Shown piece by piece: positions 1 to 6,527 of a stretch of DNA of 7,935 nt. Each line of letters opens with the position of its first letter. Positions within the stretch are counted from its first letter, which is position 1. The notes below the pieces were generated by a model. It saw nothing but the letters and a program-made list of their open reading frames with translations. It searched no databases and had not been told where the DNA came from. Position numbers and translations under genes: made by a program. The stretch comes from an uncultured Ruminococcus sp. (GTDB lineage Bacteria; Bacillota; Clostridia; Oscillospirales; Ruminococcaceae), in the NCBI GenBank assembly GCA_947177935.1, contig CAMWWG010000038.1, positions 1-7,935 on the forward strand, given 5' to 3'.

Positions 1-995
1 GGATTGTCTAACAATTGCTGTTTGACATTGTCACGCCCCTGTCCTAGTTTTTGACCGTTGTAAATGAACCAGGAACCGCTCTTCTGGATCACATCCAGGT
101 CAACGGCAAGATCCATAATTTCACCCGTTCGAGAAATTCCCTTGCCATAAATATTATCAAATTCACATTCCCGGAACGGCGGCGCAACTTTGTTCTTAAC
201 AACTTTGACTTTCATCCGGTTACCGATCGGAACACCGTTCTCCTTCAGGACTTCTCCTTTACGGACATCCATCCGGATCGTTGCGTAGAATTTCAGCGCA
301 CGTCCGCCGGGCGTCGTTTCAGGATTTCCATACAGAACGCCAATTTTTTCACGGATCTGGTTAATGAAAATCGCACAGCACCCTGTCTTAGAAATGATGG
401 AAGTGAGCTTCCGCATTGCCTGGGACATCAGTCTTGCAAGCTGTCCAACGTGATTATCGCCCATTTCGCCGTCAATTTCAGCTTTTGTCGTCATGGCGGC
501 GACAGAGTCAATTACAATCACATCAATTGCACCGGAACGGACGAGAGATTCTGCAATTTCAAGTGCCTGCTCACCACTGTCCGGCTGGGCAACCAGTAAA
601 TTGTCAATATTGACGCCAAGCGCCTTCGCATATTTCGGATCAAGTGCATGTTCCACGTCGATGAATGCCGCTTCCCCACCCATTTTCTGCGCTTCTGCCA
701 CGATATGCAGGGCAACGGTTGTTTTGCCGGAACTTTCCGGACCATATAATTCAATAATACGTCCTCTGGGCACGCCGCCGACACCAAGTGCAAGATCAAG
801 TGTCATAGAGCCTGTGGGGATGACTTCCACATCCATTTTGCTTTGTTGACCAAGACGCATAACAGCGCCCTGTCCGAACTGCTTTTCGATCATTTTAATA
901 GCATGATCGAGGGCAGCCTGTTTCTCTTCGGATGTTGCCGGTGCTTGAAACCCTGTGCTTTTCTTTTCTGTTTTTGCCTTTGCTTTTGCAGCCAT
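1..995 (-). CDS. recA: RecA recombinase (3' end outside window)
   Basis: RecA is the cytoplasmic ATP-dependent strand-exchange protein of homologous recombination and coprotease for LexA-type repressors. I translated 331 residues plus two bases of the next codon; no stop occurs before the window edge, so roughly the last few tens of residues are missing. Visible motifs are Walker [10 protein letters not shown] (residues 85-93, Lys91), the [10 protein letters not shown] segment with catalytic Glu115, Walker B VIVIDS (Asp163), the loop-1 region [12 protein letters not shown] (173-184), the core segment [10 protein letters not shown] (210-219), and [15 protein letters not shown] (223-237, loop 2). 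The N-terminus is about 19 residues longer than in E. coli and is Lys/Ala-rich, with [11 protein letters not shown] at residues 2-12. The ATG is preceded by GGAGGG with a 7-nt spacer, a strong Shine-Dalgarno. It follows prmC after 55 A/T-rich bases. No LexA/DinR box is visible upstream. Identification is essentially certain from the motifs. Confidence 0.97.
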   Translation of the reverse strand, partial: MAAKAKAKTEKKSTGFQAPATSEEKQAALDHAIKMIEKQFGQGAVMRLGQQSKMDVEVIPTGSMTLDLALGVGGVPRGRIIELYGPESSGKTTVALHIVAEAQKMGGEAAFIDVEHALDPKYAKALGVNIDNLLVAQPDSGEQALEIAESLVRSGAIDVIVIDSVAAMTTKAEIDGEMGDNHVGQLARLMSQAMRKLTSIISKTGCCAIFINQIREKIGVLYGNPETTPGGRALKFYATIRMDVRKGEVLKENGVPIGNRMKVKVVKNKVAPPFRECEFDNIYGKGISRTGEIMDLAVDLDVIQKSGSWFIYNGQKLGQGRDNVKQQLLDN

Positions 996-1002
996 CTGAA
1001 AA

Positions 1003-1008
1003 CCCTCC
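1003..1008 (-). promoter_or_regulatory. Ribosome binding site of recA
   Basis: GGAGGG on the minus strand, 7 nt before the recA ATG. It fixes the recA start, because the open frame has no other well-placed start codon with such a site. Confidence 0.85.
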
Positions 1009-1036
1009 AATAATCATAAAAATAGTAAAATATTTA

Positions 1037-1059
1037 AAAATATAATTTAATTATATTTT
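1037..1059 (-). repeat. A/T-only inverted repeat between prmC and recA
   Basis: The 9-nt arms AAAATATAA (1037-1045) and TTATATTTT (1051-1059) are exact reverse complements around a 5-nt loop. The repeat covers the prmC stop codon (1051-1053) and the start of the recA leader. With no G-C pair the hairpin would be weak. On the minus strand a perfect TATAAT hexamer (1050-1055) lies inside it and could be a -10 element for recA, but I find no convincing TTGACA-like -35 at 16-18 nt. A functional role is therefore unproven. Confidence 0.35.
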
Positions 1060-1920
1060 ATTACCTGAAACAATGCGGTCATGGTGTGCAAGATCCTGCG
1101 TGACCTGAACATTCCGGAAATTCTGCGATGTCAGAATTTCAGAAACAGCCGCTCCCTGCTGTTCGCCGATTTCATAAATCAACATGCCATGGAATTTTAA
1201 TGCCGTTTTCCAGATTTCTGTAATCTTTCGGTAGAAATTCAGACCATCCAAACCACCGTACAGCGCCATTGCCGGCTCATGAGATACTTCCGTCTGGAGT
1301 GTCCGCATTTCCTGACTGGTAAGATACGGCGGATTGCTGACAATCAGATCAAATAAATTAAAATAATTTGCAGTAAAATTTTCTACAAATGCCGCATCCA
1401 GGACATCCCCCTGGATGAACTGCACATCCAGCTTGTGATAGTTCTTATTTTTTTCAGCATAGGCAAGTGCCTCCGGACTGCAATCAATCCCGATGACTTC
1501 TGCATCCGGAAACATTTTTTTTAATGCCAACGCCACACAGCCTGATCCGGTGCAGAGATCCAGAATATTTAATTTTTCTGAATATTCCGATTTTGGAAAT
1601 TTTTGTAATACAAGATCAATCAGACATTCTGTTTCCGGTCTGGGAATTAAAACACCCTTACCCACGAAACATTTCATGCCGTAAAATTCCCATTCTCCAA
1701 AGATATACTGCAACGGTTCTCCGGAGAGCCGCCGCTGTGCCATAGAATTAATTTCCCGACGCTGTTCCGGAGAAATTTCCCGGATGCTGTGCCAGGGCAT
1801 TCCTGTGATTTGTTCCAGAATACAATTAACTTCAAACACCGAATCAAGAATGCCGGCACTGCGGAATTGTTCCACGTGGAACGTTCGGAATGTTTTGCAT
1901 TCCAGGACAGAATTCACCAT
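1051..1920 (-). CDS. prmC: Peptide chain release factor N5-glutamine methyltransferase PrmC
   Basis: PrmC (HemK) transfers a methyl group from S-adenosylmethionine to the glutamine of the GGQ motif in release factors RF1 and RF2, tuning translation termination in the cytoplasm. The 289-residue product has the usual length. It has a variable N-terminal helical domain (about 1-75), the family segment GEPLQYIFG (68-76), LIPRPETE (91-98), the SAM-binding motif DLCTGSGCVA (121-130), IDCSPEAL (145-152), and the catalytic NPPY (196-199) that holds the substrate glutamine. I chose the ATG at 1920 over an in-frame GTG at 1950. The ATG sits in an ATGGTGA overlap with the upstream DUF1385 stop and is preceded by GGAGGA at 6-7 nt, which suggests translational coupling. 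The longer form would overlap DUF1385 by 37 nt without a comparable site. Codons 13-18 contain a parS-like palindrome. No prfA (RF1) gene is adjacent in this window. Confidence 0.95.
   Translation of the reverse strand: MVNSVLECKTFRTFHVEQFRSAGILDSVFEVNCILEQITGMPWHSIREISPEQRREINSMAQRRLSGEPLQYIFGEWEFYGMKCFVGKGVLIPRPETECLIDLVLQKFPKSEYSEKLNILDLCTGSGCVALALKKMFPDAEVIGIDCSPEALAYAEKNKNYHKLDVQFIQGDVLDAAFVENFTANYFNLFDLIVSNPPYLTSQEMRTLQTEVSHEPAMALYGGLDGLNFYRKITEIWKTALKFHGMLIYEIGEQQGAAVSEILTSQNFRNVQVTQDLAHHDRIVSGNKI
1868..1883. other. Candidate parS centromere site (ParB/Spo0J binding) inside prmC
   Basis: The core GTTCCACGTGGAAC (1869-1882) is a perfect 14-bp palindrome. It fits the symmetric parS pattern GTTNCACGTGNAAC and differs from the B. 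subtilis 16-bp consensus TGTTNCACGTGAAACA only at one inner base and one outer base. The form with CC/GG at the inner positions is known from Pseudomonas parS sites. It encodes residues 13-18 of PrmC (TFHVEQ), in the least conserved N-terminal domain. ParB binding is an inference from the match. No parA or parB gene lies in the window, but chromosomal parS sites are commonly scattered and often intragenic. Confidence 0.62.
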
Positions 1921-2876
1921 TGATCGTCCTCCAGATTTTCCGGAATGCACGGCATCATTGCGGCAATGGCAATTTCAATCTGAGATGCGTCCGGTTCTTT
2001 GGTTGTGATTCTCTGCAACTGCAAACCCGGAAATGAAATAATTCTGGCAAACAAGCCGTTGCTACGTCCTGCAAACTGAATACACTCGAAAGAACAGCCG
2101 ACTGTCAGCGGAAAGAGGCACAGACTGCATAAAAATCTCTGCCAGGGGATTGTGAACGGCACAAAACACATCACCAGAATACTGATAAACAATGTCAGAA
2201 AGATAAAACTTGTGCCGCATCTCGGATGTAGCCGGATCTGTTTCCGGACATTTTCAACCGTCAGGGGGAGTCCGGCTTCAAAGCAAGCAATTGTCTTGTG
2301 TTCTGCGCCATGGTACTCATAAGTCCTGCGGATGTCTTTCATCATGCCAGTCAGTGCCATGTAAGCAATGAAGATGATAATTTTAAGAATTCCCTCGGAG
2401 AATGACTGCAATAATCTGTTAGCAGTCAGAGGCTTCATCAAACCGACGAGCCACTTCGGGAGAAACAGGAATAATGCCATTGCAAGAATGATTCCAAGCA
2501 CCATGCCAATCATCATAATTGTTTCGACAGTTTTTTCCGTGAAATGTGTTTCGAGGAATTTTTCCAGTTTCGAGCTTTCTTCCTGCTCCTGTTCCAGTTC
2601 TTCCTCCGTCATCTGTTTTTCTGCGGATTTCATCAGGCATTTATAACCGTCAATCATAGAAAAGATAAAACTGTAGACACCCCGGATAATTGGCGTTTTT
2701 CGATACCAGGGTTTCTTTTTACCAGTGTTCAGATCCCAGGTTTCCACATCAATCGAACCATCCGGAAGACGACAAGCCATTGCGCCTTTGAAAACGCCTT
2801 TCATCATAACGCCCTCAATGAGTGCCTGACCGCCGATTTTGCTTTTATGAGAACCTGCCTGTTTTTTTTCACTCAT
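1914..2876 (-). CDS. DUF1385 (YqhQ-like) multi-pass membrane protein
   Basis: This 320-residue protein belongs to the DUF1385 family (B. subtilis YqhQ-like), widespread in Firmicutes and without an established biochemical role. The N-terminal segment IGGQALIEGVMMKG (14-27) is typical of the family and supports the ATG used, although the Shine-Dalgarno is poor: GAGAGG lies 14 nt upstream. An acidic stretch, EEELEQEQEE (91-100), precedes hydrophobic segments at about 119-140, 162-180, 222-241 and 247-262. Between them lie the signature YHGAEHKT (188-195) and HPRCGTSF (217-224). Their His, Glu and Cys residues could form a metal or catalytic site, but that is my inference. The C-terminus PGLQLQRITTKEPD (283-296) is also family-like. 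The last codons overlap the prmC start, matching the frequent DUF1385-prmC pairing in Clostridia. It follows the kinase gene by 57 bp. Confidence 0.92.
   Translation of the reverse strand: MSEKKQAGSHKSKIGGQALIEGVMMKGVFKGAMACRLPDGSIDVETWDLNTGKKKPWYRKTPIIRGVYSFIFSMIDGYKCLMKSAEKQMTEEELEQEQEESSKLEKFLETHFTEKTVETIMMIGMVLGIILAMALFLFLPKWLVGLMKPLTANRLLQSFSEGILKIIIFIAYMALTGMMKDIRRTYEYHGAEHKTIACFEAGLPLTVENVRKQIRLHPRCGTSFIFLTLFISILVMCFVPFTIPWQRFLCSLCLFPLTVGCSFECIQFAGRSNGLFARIISFPGLQLQRITTKEPDASQIEIAIAAMMPCIPENLEDDQW
1927..1932 (-). promoter_or_regulatory. Ribosome binding site that sets the prmC start
   Basis: GGAGGA on the minus strand lies inside the last codons of the DUF1385 gene, 6 nt before the ATG at 1920. 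It decides for the 289-residue PrmC and against the GTG at 1950. Confidence 0.8.
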
Positions 2877-2933
2877 GTCCCGAAATTTTGCCTCTCTTTC
2901 AGAAAATTTAAATAAATTGAAATATTTGGAAAA

Positions 2934-4391
2934 TTAATTTTTTGCATTCTTTCCGTTCTCCGGTGGCAGTGTGATAGTCACTGTTGTTCCCTTTCCTTCT
3001 TCGCTGGTAATTACAAGCGTTCCGCCATGTGCCGTGACAATTTCATCCGCAACAGCCAAACCGATCCCCGATCCTCGTCTTGTATGATTGGCCTTGTAGA
3101 ATTTTGTCTTGATCTTGGGCAGGTCTGATTTTTTGATGCCACAGCCGTTGTCTGCTACACATACCTGGACATTGCCCCGGACTTCCTGCGCCGTAATCCT
3201 GACATGTCCCCCGGTATCAGAATATTTGATCGCATTGTCAATAATATTAATAAATACCTGCCGGATTCTGTTTTTGTCCCCGTAGACAAATGGGAGCATT
3301 TCCGGTTCTTCATAAAAAATTGTAATTTTTTCCTGAATGCTCTTGTTCATGTAAATTAACACCGCATCGCCAAGTTCCGCCAATACATCCATTGTTGCTT
3401 TCTGAAGCGTAAAATGTCCGTTCTGCATTCTTGAAAAATCCAGCAATTCTTCGACCATCCGGGACAGTCTCGCCGTTTCATTCACAATGACATTCATGCC
3501 CTTGCGGACAGTTTCCGGATCATTTTCCGCCATGCAGATCGTTTCCGCCCAGCCCTTAATGGCTGTCAACGGCGTTCTTAATTCATGTGAAACAGAAGAA
3601 ATAAATTCATTTTTCATTTCTTCCGCCGTGGAGAGTTCATCCGCCATGTGATTGATTGCATTGCACAGATCGCCGATTTCATCTGAATTATGATAACGGA
3701 TCCGGAAGGAAAAATCGCCCTTGGCAAACCTGTCCGCTGTATTGCTCAACTGTCGGATCGGCTTGACAATGCTCCCGACAAAATAGATCCCTGTCAGAAC
3801 TAACAATAAAACCACGACGGCACAGACGACAATCACGGAAATGATCATAATATGAATGCTCCGGTCAAGTTCGGTCAGGGAACAGACTACCCGGACGGCA
3901 GGATATTCCGTGCTGAACGCAGAAATATCCATACAGACCGCCATAATTTTTTCCTGATTCTCCGCTTTTCCGATCCAATAGCCGTCACCGCCGGCAAGCA
4001 GATTCTCATAATCCGGGATCGCCGTGTCCGACGACGGCGAAAAACCAGAAGACGTCAGGATAACCCAGCCTTTAGAATTCACTGCCATCAGCTCCATCTG
4101 GTCTTTTGCCGAGAAACTCTCAAATGTACTACGCATTTCAGAATATAAATTGGTTTCAGAATCCTGTGCATAACGGCTTAATAAATTCACCACGGAAGTG
4201 AGTTCCCCTGTGAGGGTTTGCCTGGCACTGGAATAATAAAAACTCTGAACAGCATAGATCAGGATCAGCGAAAATGTCAGCATAATCAGAACAATCACAG
4301 CAAAATGATTGGTCAGCCATCTCTGTGTGATGGTTTTCCGTCTGGGCAGATCAGGACTGAAATTTTGAGGTTTATCTTTAAATTTTATCAT
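2934..4391 (-). CDS. Membrane sensor histidine kinase (HAMP, HisKA, HATPase_c)
   Basis: This is an inner-membrane sensor kinase expected to autophosphorylate and pass phosphate to the regulator encoded just upstream. In the 485-residue form, TM1 is about 31-50, an extracytoplasmic Cache-like sensor region spans about 51-180, and TM2 is about 181-207. A HAMP linker follows (about 205-257), then HisKA with SVSHELRTPL (His269). The ATPase domain has the N box NIIDNAIKYS (382-391), the G1 box DNGCGI (414-419), FYKAN (431-435) and the G2 box GSGIGLA (440-446). All catalytic boxes are intact. There is no PAS domain between HAMP and HisKA, unlike classical WalK. The start is uncertain. The ATG at 4391 overlaps the regulator by 14 nt and is preferred; ATGs at 4406 and 4448 are possible, but the last gives a 71-nt overlap. 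None has a clear Shine-Dalgarno, so coupling to regulator translation is likely. The stimulus cannot be read from sequence. Confidence 0.93.
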   Translation of the reverse strand: MIKFKDKPQNFSPDLPRRKTITQRWLTNHFAVIVLIMLTFSLILIYAVQSFYYSSARQTLTGELTSVVNLLSRYAQDSETNLYSEMRSTFESFSAKDQMELMAVNSKGWVILTSSGFSPSSDTAIPDYENLLAGGDGYWIGKAENQEKIMAVCMDISAFSTEYPAVRVVCSLTELDRSIHIMIISVIVVCAVVVLLLVLTGIYFVGSIVKPIRQLSNTADRFAKGDFSFRIRYHNSDEIGDLCNAINHMADELSTAEEMKNEFISSVSHELRTPLTAIKGWAETICMAENDPETVRKGMNVIVNETARLSRMVEELLDFSRMQNGHFTLQKATMDVLAELGDAVLIYMNKSIQEKITIFYEEPEMLPFVYGDKNRIRQVFINIIDNAIKYSDTGGHVRITAQEVRGNVQVCVADNGCGIKKSDLPKIKTKFYKANHTRRGSGIGLAVADEIVTAHGGTLVITSEEGKGTTVTITLPPENGKNAKN

Positions 4392-5079
4392 TCCATTTAT
4401 AGCCATAACCCCAGATTGTGACAATATACTGCGGATTGGAGGGTTCATCTTCGATCTTGAGACGAATTCGCCGGATGTTCACATCCACGATCTTGTAATC
4501 GCCATAGTAATTTTCGCCCCAGATATGATTTAAAATGCTTGCCCTGTCAAGCGCCGTATTCTTATTGTTCATGAAATACTCCATAATCTGATATTCCACC
4601 TGCGTCAGATCAATCGGCTCACCGTTCTTGGCAACGACACGGCTTTTCAGATTCAATGTGAACGGACCAGATTCCAGAACGGGGCTTTTTTCATCATGCG
4701 TGAAACTCATGCACACTCTTCGATAGATTGCGTCAACTCTTGCTGTTAATTCTGACAGAGAAAACGGCTTTGTGATATAATCATCCGCACCGATCATCAG
4801 TCCGCTGACCTTATCCATTTCCTGCGTTCTTGCAGTCAGCATGATAATACCAAGCGTGGAACTCTTTTCCCGGAGTTTCTTGCAAACCGTGAAGCCGTCA
4901 ATGCCAGGCATCATAATATCTAATAATACAATATCAAAATTGCCGTTTTCTTCTTCAAATTTCCGCAGAGCAAGTTCTCCGCAGTTGACATCTGTCACAT
5001 CATAGCCGGCACGTTTCAAATTGATCACAATACAGTCCCGGATCACATCTTCATCTTCACAGACTAAAATACGTCTCAT
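4378..5079 (-). CDS. OmpR/PhoB-family response regulator
   Basis: This 233-residue cytoplasmic DNA-binding regulator is the probable partner of the overlapping kinase gene. The receiver domain (about 3-115) has the acidic pocket Glu8/Asp9, the phosphorylation site Asp54 in LLDIMMPG, Thr82 in LTAR and Lys104 in TKPF. The C-terminal winged helix (about 133-229) carries the likely recognition helix VDVNIRRIRLKIE (198-210) and ends in the wing WGYGYKW (223-229), where many family members have RGVGY. The gene starts with ATG. Upstream, GGGGTGAT (5089-5096) pairs with an extended anti-Shine-Dalgarno, and GGTGAT is spaced 9 nt from the start. It follows the lipoprotein gene by 37 bp and overlaps the kinase by 14 nt, so the three genes look like one unit. 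It could regulate its own operon, but I see no clear direct repeats that would identify a binding site. The target genes are unknown. Confidence 0.95.
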   Translation of the reverse strand: MRRILVCEDEDVIRDCIVINLKRAGYDVTDVNCGELALRKFEEENGNFDIVLLDIMMPGIDGFTVCKKLREKSSTLGIIMLTARTQEMDKVSGLMIGADDYITKPFSLSELTARVDAIYRRVCMSFTHDEKSPVLESGPFTLNLKSRVVAKNGEPIDLTQVEYQIMEYFMNNKNTALDRASILNHIWGENYYGDYKIVDVNIRRIRLKIEDEPSNPQYIVTIWGYGYKWNDKI

Positions 5080-5116
5080 AATAAACTCATCACCCCTGAT
5101 TAAAAATAATAAAAAA

Positions 5117-6475
5117 TTAATCCAGAAATTTAAAATTCAGAAAGATTTCGCCCAGTGTCAGAGACAGTTCTTCATCGGATTCCGGCTTGACCAGATAACT
5201 GGCACTTCCTTTTGTGTGAAGCAGTGCATAACCGCTGCCCAGATGATCTTCCCTGTCTGCCTCGTCATATGCAATATAAATCCGCAGAAGTACCCGCATT
5301 TCTTCTCTTGCCTGTTCTGTCTGACCGGAATAATCCGGATTGCCTGGATTATTTTTCTGCCTGTAGTCACAGAACTGAATTTCGTTCTCGGCTGTGTCTT
5401 TCCGGATAGTTACATTTCTTTGCCAGGTCTCCGGCAAGAGAAACACATACCCGTCATTCGCATTGTAATAACTGCAATATTCCGTGAAAATTAAATTTTC
5501 CTGCATCATCAGCCAGTCCGTCCGGCGGATCTGTTCAGGTTCTGCGGCATCCTCATAACCGGGAAACACTGTCTGCACAGGGATTTCCGGAACGCCGTCC
5601 CGGTCAATGTCCATGCAGGAAAGTCCTGCTCTCCGGACGGTCTCTTCTGCACTCTTTCCACATCGCTGCAACAAATTCACAAGCTGTAATTTTTGCTCGG
5701 ATTCTTCCAGACACAGAACCTCCGTCTGAATGTTGGCTGTCCCCGTTGCGGCATCAATATACAGCACTGCCCGCTGATCCGGAAGTTTTCCGTAAATCAA
5801 CTGATGATAATCTGTATAATTATCTGTAAAACGGTATTTATATTCATGATAATTGCTGTCTTCTTCCAGACAATAGACTGCTGCATATGCCTGTTCGGAG
5901 GTGCTCACAGCACCCAGGACAACCAGATCCGGGTGTTGTTGCGGATCAACCTGTGCCACATCAAACAGTGCATAACTGTGCGTGAGCGTCTGTTCGAGAT
6001 AATGATTTTCATAGGCATAAACAGAAAGATATTTTTCAGATTGATTCGCTGTGCTGTACCCGACAATGATATTCATCTTGTCACTGCCGCCGAGCCGGGA
6101 AATGATCACTTTTTCAATCTCAGATCCCTCAGCACTCCGGTCACAGATAGACTGCCATCTAGAATTGACTTTATCCAAAATGTTAATCCGAAGTCCGCCA
6201 TCCGTTCCTGTCATATTACTTTTTTCATAGAATACAATTGCTTCGTCGCTGTCATCTGCATCAATATCCGCAATAATAAACGCTGACAAATAACTGCCGC
6301 TCTTGGGATATTTCAGGCGGATGCCTGTTCCGGCGGCGTCCTCCAGTGCCTGATAGATCTGTTCCTGTTCGCCGCTGAGTTTCGGCGGCGTGAGCATGGT
6401 GTCCACGTTAATCCCGATGGAACATCCGGAGAGACACAGCACACAGCAGAGAACAAAACAAGAGAAAATTTTCAT
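5117..6475 (-). CDS. Putative lipoprotein with FG-GAP/VCBS-like motifs, function unknown
   Basis: I do not recognise a named family. The 452-residue form begins with a short, Cys-rich lipoprotein signal peptide: MKIF, a hydrophobic core, then lipobox LSGC (15-18) with Cys18 as the lipidated residue. The mature protein should be anchored outside the membrane. Acidic Ca-binding-like segments ADIDADDSDEAIVFY (69-83) and MDIDRDGVPEIPV (288-300), plus the weaker VDPQQHPDLVVLG (176-188), resemble FG-GAP/VCBS propeller repeats. The C-terminal part, from GYVFLLPETW (342-351) to SYLVK (426-430), may be a separate alpha/beta domain. I chose the ATG at 6475 because it places the signal peptide at the N-terminus. 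The ATG at 6553 would add 26 residues and overlap citrate synthase by 26 nt. Neither start has a good Shine-Dalgarno; the leader before 6475 is almost pure A/T. Its position directly before the regulator and kinase suggests a role in signal perception, which is inference. Confidence 0.85.
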   Translation of the reverse strand: MKIFSCFVLCCVLCLSGCSIGINVDTMLTPPKLSGEQEQIYQALEDAAGTGIRLKYPKSGSYLSAFIIADIDADDSDEAIVFYEKSNMTGTDGGLRINILDKVNSRWQSICDRSAEGSEIEKVIISRLGGSDKMNIIVGYSTANQSEKYLSVYAYENHYLEQTLTHSYALFDVAQVDPQQHPDLVVLGAVSTSEQAYAAVYCLEEDSNYHEYKYRFTDNYTDYHQLIYGKLPDQRAVLYIDAATGTANIQTEVLCLEESEQKLQLVNLLQRCGKSAEETVRRAGLSCMDIDRDGVPEIPVQTVFPGYEDAAEPEQIRRTDWLMMQENLIFTEYCSYYNANDGYVFLLPETWQRNVTIRKDTAENEIQFCDYRQKNNPGNPDYSGQTEQAREEMRVLLRIYIAYDEADREDHLGSGYALLHTKGSASYLVKPESDEELSLTLGEIFLNFKFLD

Positions 6476-6527
6476 TTTATTTTTAATTAAATTTTTAAAA
6501 CATAAATTTTGATGCTCTTGATTATTG

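Noticed and set aside
51..599. Plus-strand open frame of 182 codons
   Set aside because: It lies wholly antisense to recA, whose minus-strand translation carries all family motifs; the antisense product has no recognisable domain.
1879..1886. GAACGTTC as a possible LexA/DinR box
   Set aside because: The half-sites are adjacent; a Gram-positive box needs four bases between GAAC and GTTC. It also overlaps the parS-like site and lies far from the recA start.
2930..2941. Palindrome AAAATTAATTTT at the kinase stop
   Set aside because: It is A/T only and short in an A/T-rich spacer, so it is expected by chance; it would not form a stable terminator.
5098..5125. Inverted repeat GATTAA ... TTAATC between lipoprotein and regulator
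   Set aside because: Only six pairs, mostly A-T, around a long loop; not convincing as a terminator or operator.
5021..5494. Plus-strand open frame spanning the regulator/lipoprotein junction
   Set aside because: It is antisense to two better supported genes, and its N-terminus is read from the A/T-rich spacer; I see no family motif.
5693..6286. Plus-strand open frame of 197 codons
   Set aside because: It is antisense to the lipoprotein gene, looks like low-complexity translation of the opposite strand and has no clear ribosome site.
6495..6525. ATCAA direct repeats upstream of the lipoprotein as a regulator-binding site
   Set aside because: Two short A/T-rich copies 9 nt apart do not match the usual 10-11 nt spacing of OmpR-type boxes and may be chance.
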